Shown: positions 62,037 through 64,000 of the stretch, piece by piece
Position numbering within the stretch: the stretch's first letter is position 1
Layout of the letters: each line of letters starts with the position of its first letter
Origin: Rhizobiales bacterium UBA1912
GTDB lineage: Bacteria > Pseudomonadota > Alphaproteobacteria > Rhizobiales > Devosiaceae
Assembly: GCA_002337455.1 (NCBI GenBank)
Contig: DDGC01000021.1
Coordinates: forward strand, 1-64,000
Length of the DNA stretch: 64,000 nt
Direction of reading: 5' to 3'
Notes under the pieces: model-generated
What the model saw: only the letters and a program-made list of their open reading frames with translations
Told to the model about the DNA's origin: nothing
Database searches by the model: none
Made by a program: the position numbers and the translations under genes

Positions 62037-63620
62037 ATGGACTTTGACTACGTTATTGTCGGCGGGGGGTCGGCAGGGTGCGTACTGGCGAACCGGCTTT
62101 CGCAGAACCCGGACCACAGCGTTCTGCTCATAGAGCGTGGCGGCAGAGACACCAGTCCCTGGATCCACATTCCCGCCACCTTCTTCAAGGTAATCGGCAA
62201 GGGGCGAGACGTTCACTTCTACACCTCGGACGCCGACGAGGGACTGGGCGGGCGGTCGACGATCGTTCCTCAGGGAAACGTCATCGGCGGCGGCAGCTCT
62301 CTCAACGCCATGGTCTATATTCGCGGGTCGGCAGCCGACTACGACCACTGGGCGGATCTAGGCTGCACAGAATGGTCCTACGCCAAAGTGTTGCCGGTCT
62401 TTCGCGACCTCGAAGGCAATCAACGCCTATCGAACGGTTTTCATGGGGCACACGGCCCATTGAAGGTGTCCGACCGGCGGTTCGGCCACCCCTTAAGCTG
62501 GGCGTTTATAAGAGCTGCCCAGGAAGCGGGCCTATCTCACAATGACGACTTCAATGGTCCGCACCAGGAAGGCGTTGGCTACTATCAGACGACAACTTTC
62601 GAAGGACGTCGGTGGAGCAGTGCGCGTGCCTTCCTGACTGAGGCCTGCAAGCGCAGGAATCTCGCGGTGATGACGAATGCCGAGGTTGCGCGGATCAAGT
62701 TCGACGGCAGAAGGGTCATCGGCGTTGCTCTGGTCGACGGAAGGGAAGTCAAGGTGCGACGTGAAGTCGTCTTATCCGCCGGCGGCGTTGCAAGCCCGAA
62801 GCTGTTGCAACTCTCCGGGATTGGCGATGCGAAACATCTCAAGGCGCATGGCATCGAAGTGGTGTCGCATCTGCCAGGGGTAGGCGAGAACTATCAGGAT
62901 CACCTGGAGGCCACTGTACAGGGCGAGGCAATCGGCCCTATCGCCATGGTGGGGCAGGACAAGGGAGCGGTAGCGGCCCGCCATATGTTGCAATACCTCC
63001 TGACGCGGACCGGGTTGTTGACGTCGACAATTGTCGAGAGTGGCGGCTTTGCCGATACCAACGGCGATGGAATTCCGGACGTACAGTTCCACGTATTGCC
63101 ATCGTTCACCGGGTTCGCCGACCGTCAGTCGAGGCCGGGGCATGGAATTTCCATCAATCCGTGCTTTCTGCGGCCCAGGTCGAGGGGTACCGTCAAGCTA
63201 CGCTCGTCAGATGCGCGCGATCCTGCCGATTTCCGGGCCAATTCCCTGGCTGTCCAGGAAGATGTCGATACCCTTGTGCGCGGGGTCAGGCTGGCGATGA
63301 AAATCCTCGACGCGCCCTCGCTCAAGGCTCTTATAAAGCGACGTGTGATGCCCGAGATCGGGCTGGAGAACGACGTTGCGGCGCTTGGGAGTTATGTGAG
63401 GTCGGTCGCAAAGACCGTGTTTCATCCTTCGGGAACTTGCAAGATGGGCTTGGATGGGGATCCACTGGCCGTTGTTGATCAGAAACTGAGCGTAAGAGGT
63501 GTCGAAGGGCTACGCGTCGCGGACACATCGATCTTTCCCACTTTGGTCTCTGGTAACACCAACGCCCCCGCAATGATGATTGGGGAGCGCGCTGCGCGGT
63601 TCATGCTGCGCCGCACCTAA
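62037..63620 (+). CDS. GMC-family FAD-dependent alcohol oxidoreductase (choline dehydrogenase-like)
   Basis: A 527-residue flavoprotein. The FAD motif YVIVGGGSAGCVLANRLS is at the N-terminus, GGGSSLNAMVYIRG is the second GMC signature, SAGGVASPKLLQLSGIG a third, and the active-site region VFHPSGTCKMG plus SGNTNAPAMMIGERAA closes the protein. The substrate is a primary alcohol; betA identity is uncertain, as neither betB-specific context nor betI is present. GCGGAG precedes the ATG. Confidence 0.93.
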   Translation: MDFDYVIVGGGSAGCVLANRLSQNPDHSVLLIERGGRDTSPWIHIPATFFKVIGKGRDVHFYTSDADEGLGGRSTIVPQGNVIGGGSSLNAMVYIRGSAADYDHWADLGCTEWSYAKVLPVFRDLEGNQRLSNGFHGAHGPLKVSDRRFGHPLSWAFIRAAQEAGLSHNDDFNGPHQEGVGYYQTTTFEGRRWSSARAFLTEACKRRNLAVMTNAEVARIKFDGRRVIGVALVDGREVKVRREVVLSAGGVASPKLLQLSGIGDAKHLKAHGIEVVSHLPGVGENYQDHLEATVQGEAIGPIAMVGQDKGAVAARHMLQYLLTRTGLLTSTIVESGGFADTNGDGIPDVQFHVLPSFTGFADRQSRPGHGISINPCFLRPRSRGTVKLRSSDARDPADFRANSLAVQEDVDTLVRGVRLAMKILDAPSLKALIKRRVMPEIGLENDVAALGSYVRSVAKTVFHPSGTCKMGLDGDPLAVVDQKLSVRGVEGLRVADTSIFPTLVSGNTNAPAMMIGERAARFMLRRT

Positions 63621-63812
63621 GGCGGTGTAGGTTTCCAAAAAGCTTCTCTATGGAGAGGGCGTGTCGGAGACCAAGATCGCCGCCATCAGCCCCTGGCTCG
63701 CAATTCGAAACACATGTTGGGCCGTTCGATGAATGGGTCAGCGGCCAAAATGGTAGCGATCCCTGAAGAGATCCAAATTTGTGTGACCACTTCGCGGGAT
63801 GTTGAATAGCGT
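63621..63812. other. Intergenic stretch with no recognised gene
   Basis: Only frames of about 25-45 codons occur, none with a family I know. No clear terminator hairpin for the GMC gene is visible. Confidence 0.5.
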
Positions 63813-64000
63813 TCAGACGGGCGTGGTAACCAGTGAGACTAGCCTATCAACGAAACGGTGCAGCAGCGCTTGAAACTGTTGGTCAAGCACTTTGCCATTT
63901 GCGTCGATGAGTTCATCGGTCACCCGCAGATAAAGCTCAGGCTGCGGAAGGGTGACAATGTCCAGATGCGTAAGAATGATACGCAAGTGTGACTGTGCAA
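63813..64000 (-). CDS. NAD(P)H-dependent FMN reductase family protein (partial, C-terminal)
   Basis: The minus strand is open from the window edge to a TGA at 63813-63815 and gives about 62 residues: HLRIILTHLDIVTLPQPELY, then LRVTDELIDANGKV and a helical end (ALLHRFVDRLVSLV). This matches the C-terminal part of SsuE/ArsH-type NADPH-dependent flavin or quinone reductases. The N-terminal FMN-binding part lies outside the window. Confidence 0.7.
   Translation of the reverse strand, partial: AQSHLRIILTHLDIVTLPQPELYLRVTDELIDANGKVLDQQFQALLHRFVDRLVSLVTTPV

Noticed and set aside
62037..63620. Firm call of choline dehydrogenase (betA) for the GMC gene
   Set aside because: The family is broad, and no betI or glycine betaine genes are present.
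63730..63810. A 26-codon plus-strand frame and a 41-codon minus-strand frame after the GMC gene
   Set aside because: Too short and not recognisable; I could not show them to be transposase or gene remnants.

Overview
The window comes from a high-GC alphaproteobacterium, most likely a Hyphomicrobiales member of the Devosia/Pelagibacterium kind. This is inferred from the codon use, the density of TRAP, peptide and branched-chain amino acid importers, the ECF42-type sigma factor with its YciI partner, and the intergenic palindromes built on CGTCATCCTCGGG and CCCCGGCGAAAGC. No rRNA, tRNA, CRISPR array, intact insertion sequence or phage gene was seen, so the species call is only a guess.

Region 1 (1-14.1 kb) is mixed housekeeping and stress genes. 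It holds a small membrane protein, a VOC-fold protein, an exported alpha/beta hydrolase, the ECF sigma/YciI pair, cyclopropane fatty acid synthase and an AEC carrier. Then come a sulfur block (exported rhodanese, YeeE/YedE permease, a Cys/Pro-repeat protein and a DUF6969-like protein), an Xre/RES toxin-antitoxin pair, and copA-cueR behind a CueR-type promoter.

Region 2 (14.2-25.0 kb) is one tight plus-strand run of eleven genes. In order they are TRAP transporter genes (SBP, small and large permease), a nitrilase-family amidase, an HpcH/HpaI aldolase, an RraA-like protein, a LysR regulator, an N-formylglutamate amidohydrolase-family protein, a PuuA-like glutamine synthetase homologue, an aldehyde dehydrogenase and an iron alcohol dehydrogenase. 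Together they read as uptake followed by gamma-glutamylation and stepwise oxidation of an amino alcohol or amine, then release of glutamate. The substrate is unknown.

Region 3 (25.0-28.4 kb) is a minus-strand operon for an exported flavoprotein dehydrogenase, a c-type cytochrome and an alpha/beta-hydrolase-like protein. It lies divergent to a marR gene across a clear palindromic operator.

Region 4 (28.5-64 kb) is an accessory catabolic region. From left to right it contains: an esterase/aldo-keto reductase/Zn-alcohol dehydrogenase/SDR operon; a divergent paralogous aldo-keto reductase; a Dpp/Opp-type importer with a permease-ATPase fusion; a TetR regulator, a hydrolase and a degenerate methyltransferase-like protein; an MFS carrier with a YtcJ-like amidohydrolase; a second YtcJ-like amidohydrolase joined to a CobW chaperone; a Liv-type importer with a LivM-LivG fusion; IclR plus UPF0261; a class III aminotransferase preceded by an aldehyde dehydrogenase remnant; two SDRs; an HpaR-like MarR repressor; AraC; NTF2-like and MoaF-like proteins; and an aldehyde dehydrogenase with a GMC oxidoreductase. 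A partial flavin reductase runs off the right edge. Two shared operator-like motifs, TTAAC-N2-GTTAA and TGTAGA plus an A/T-rich tail, recur in this region's promoters and suggest small local regulons.
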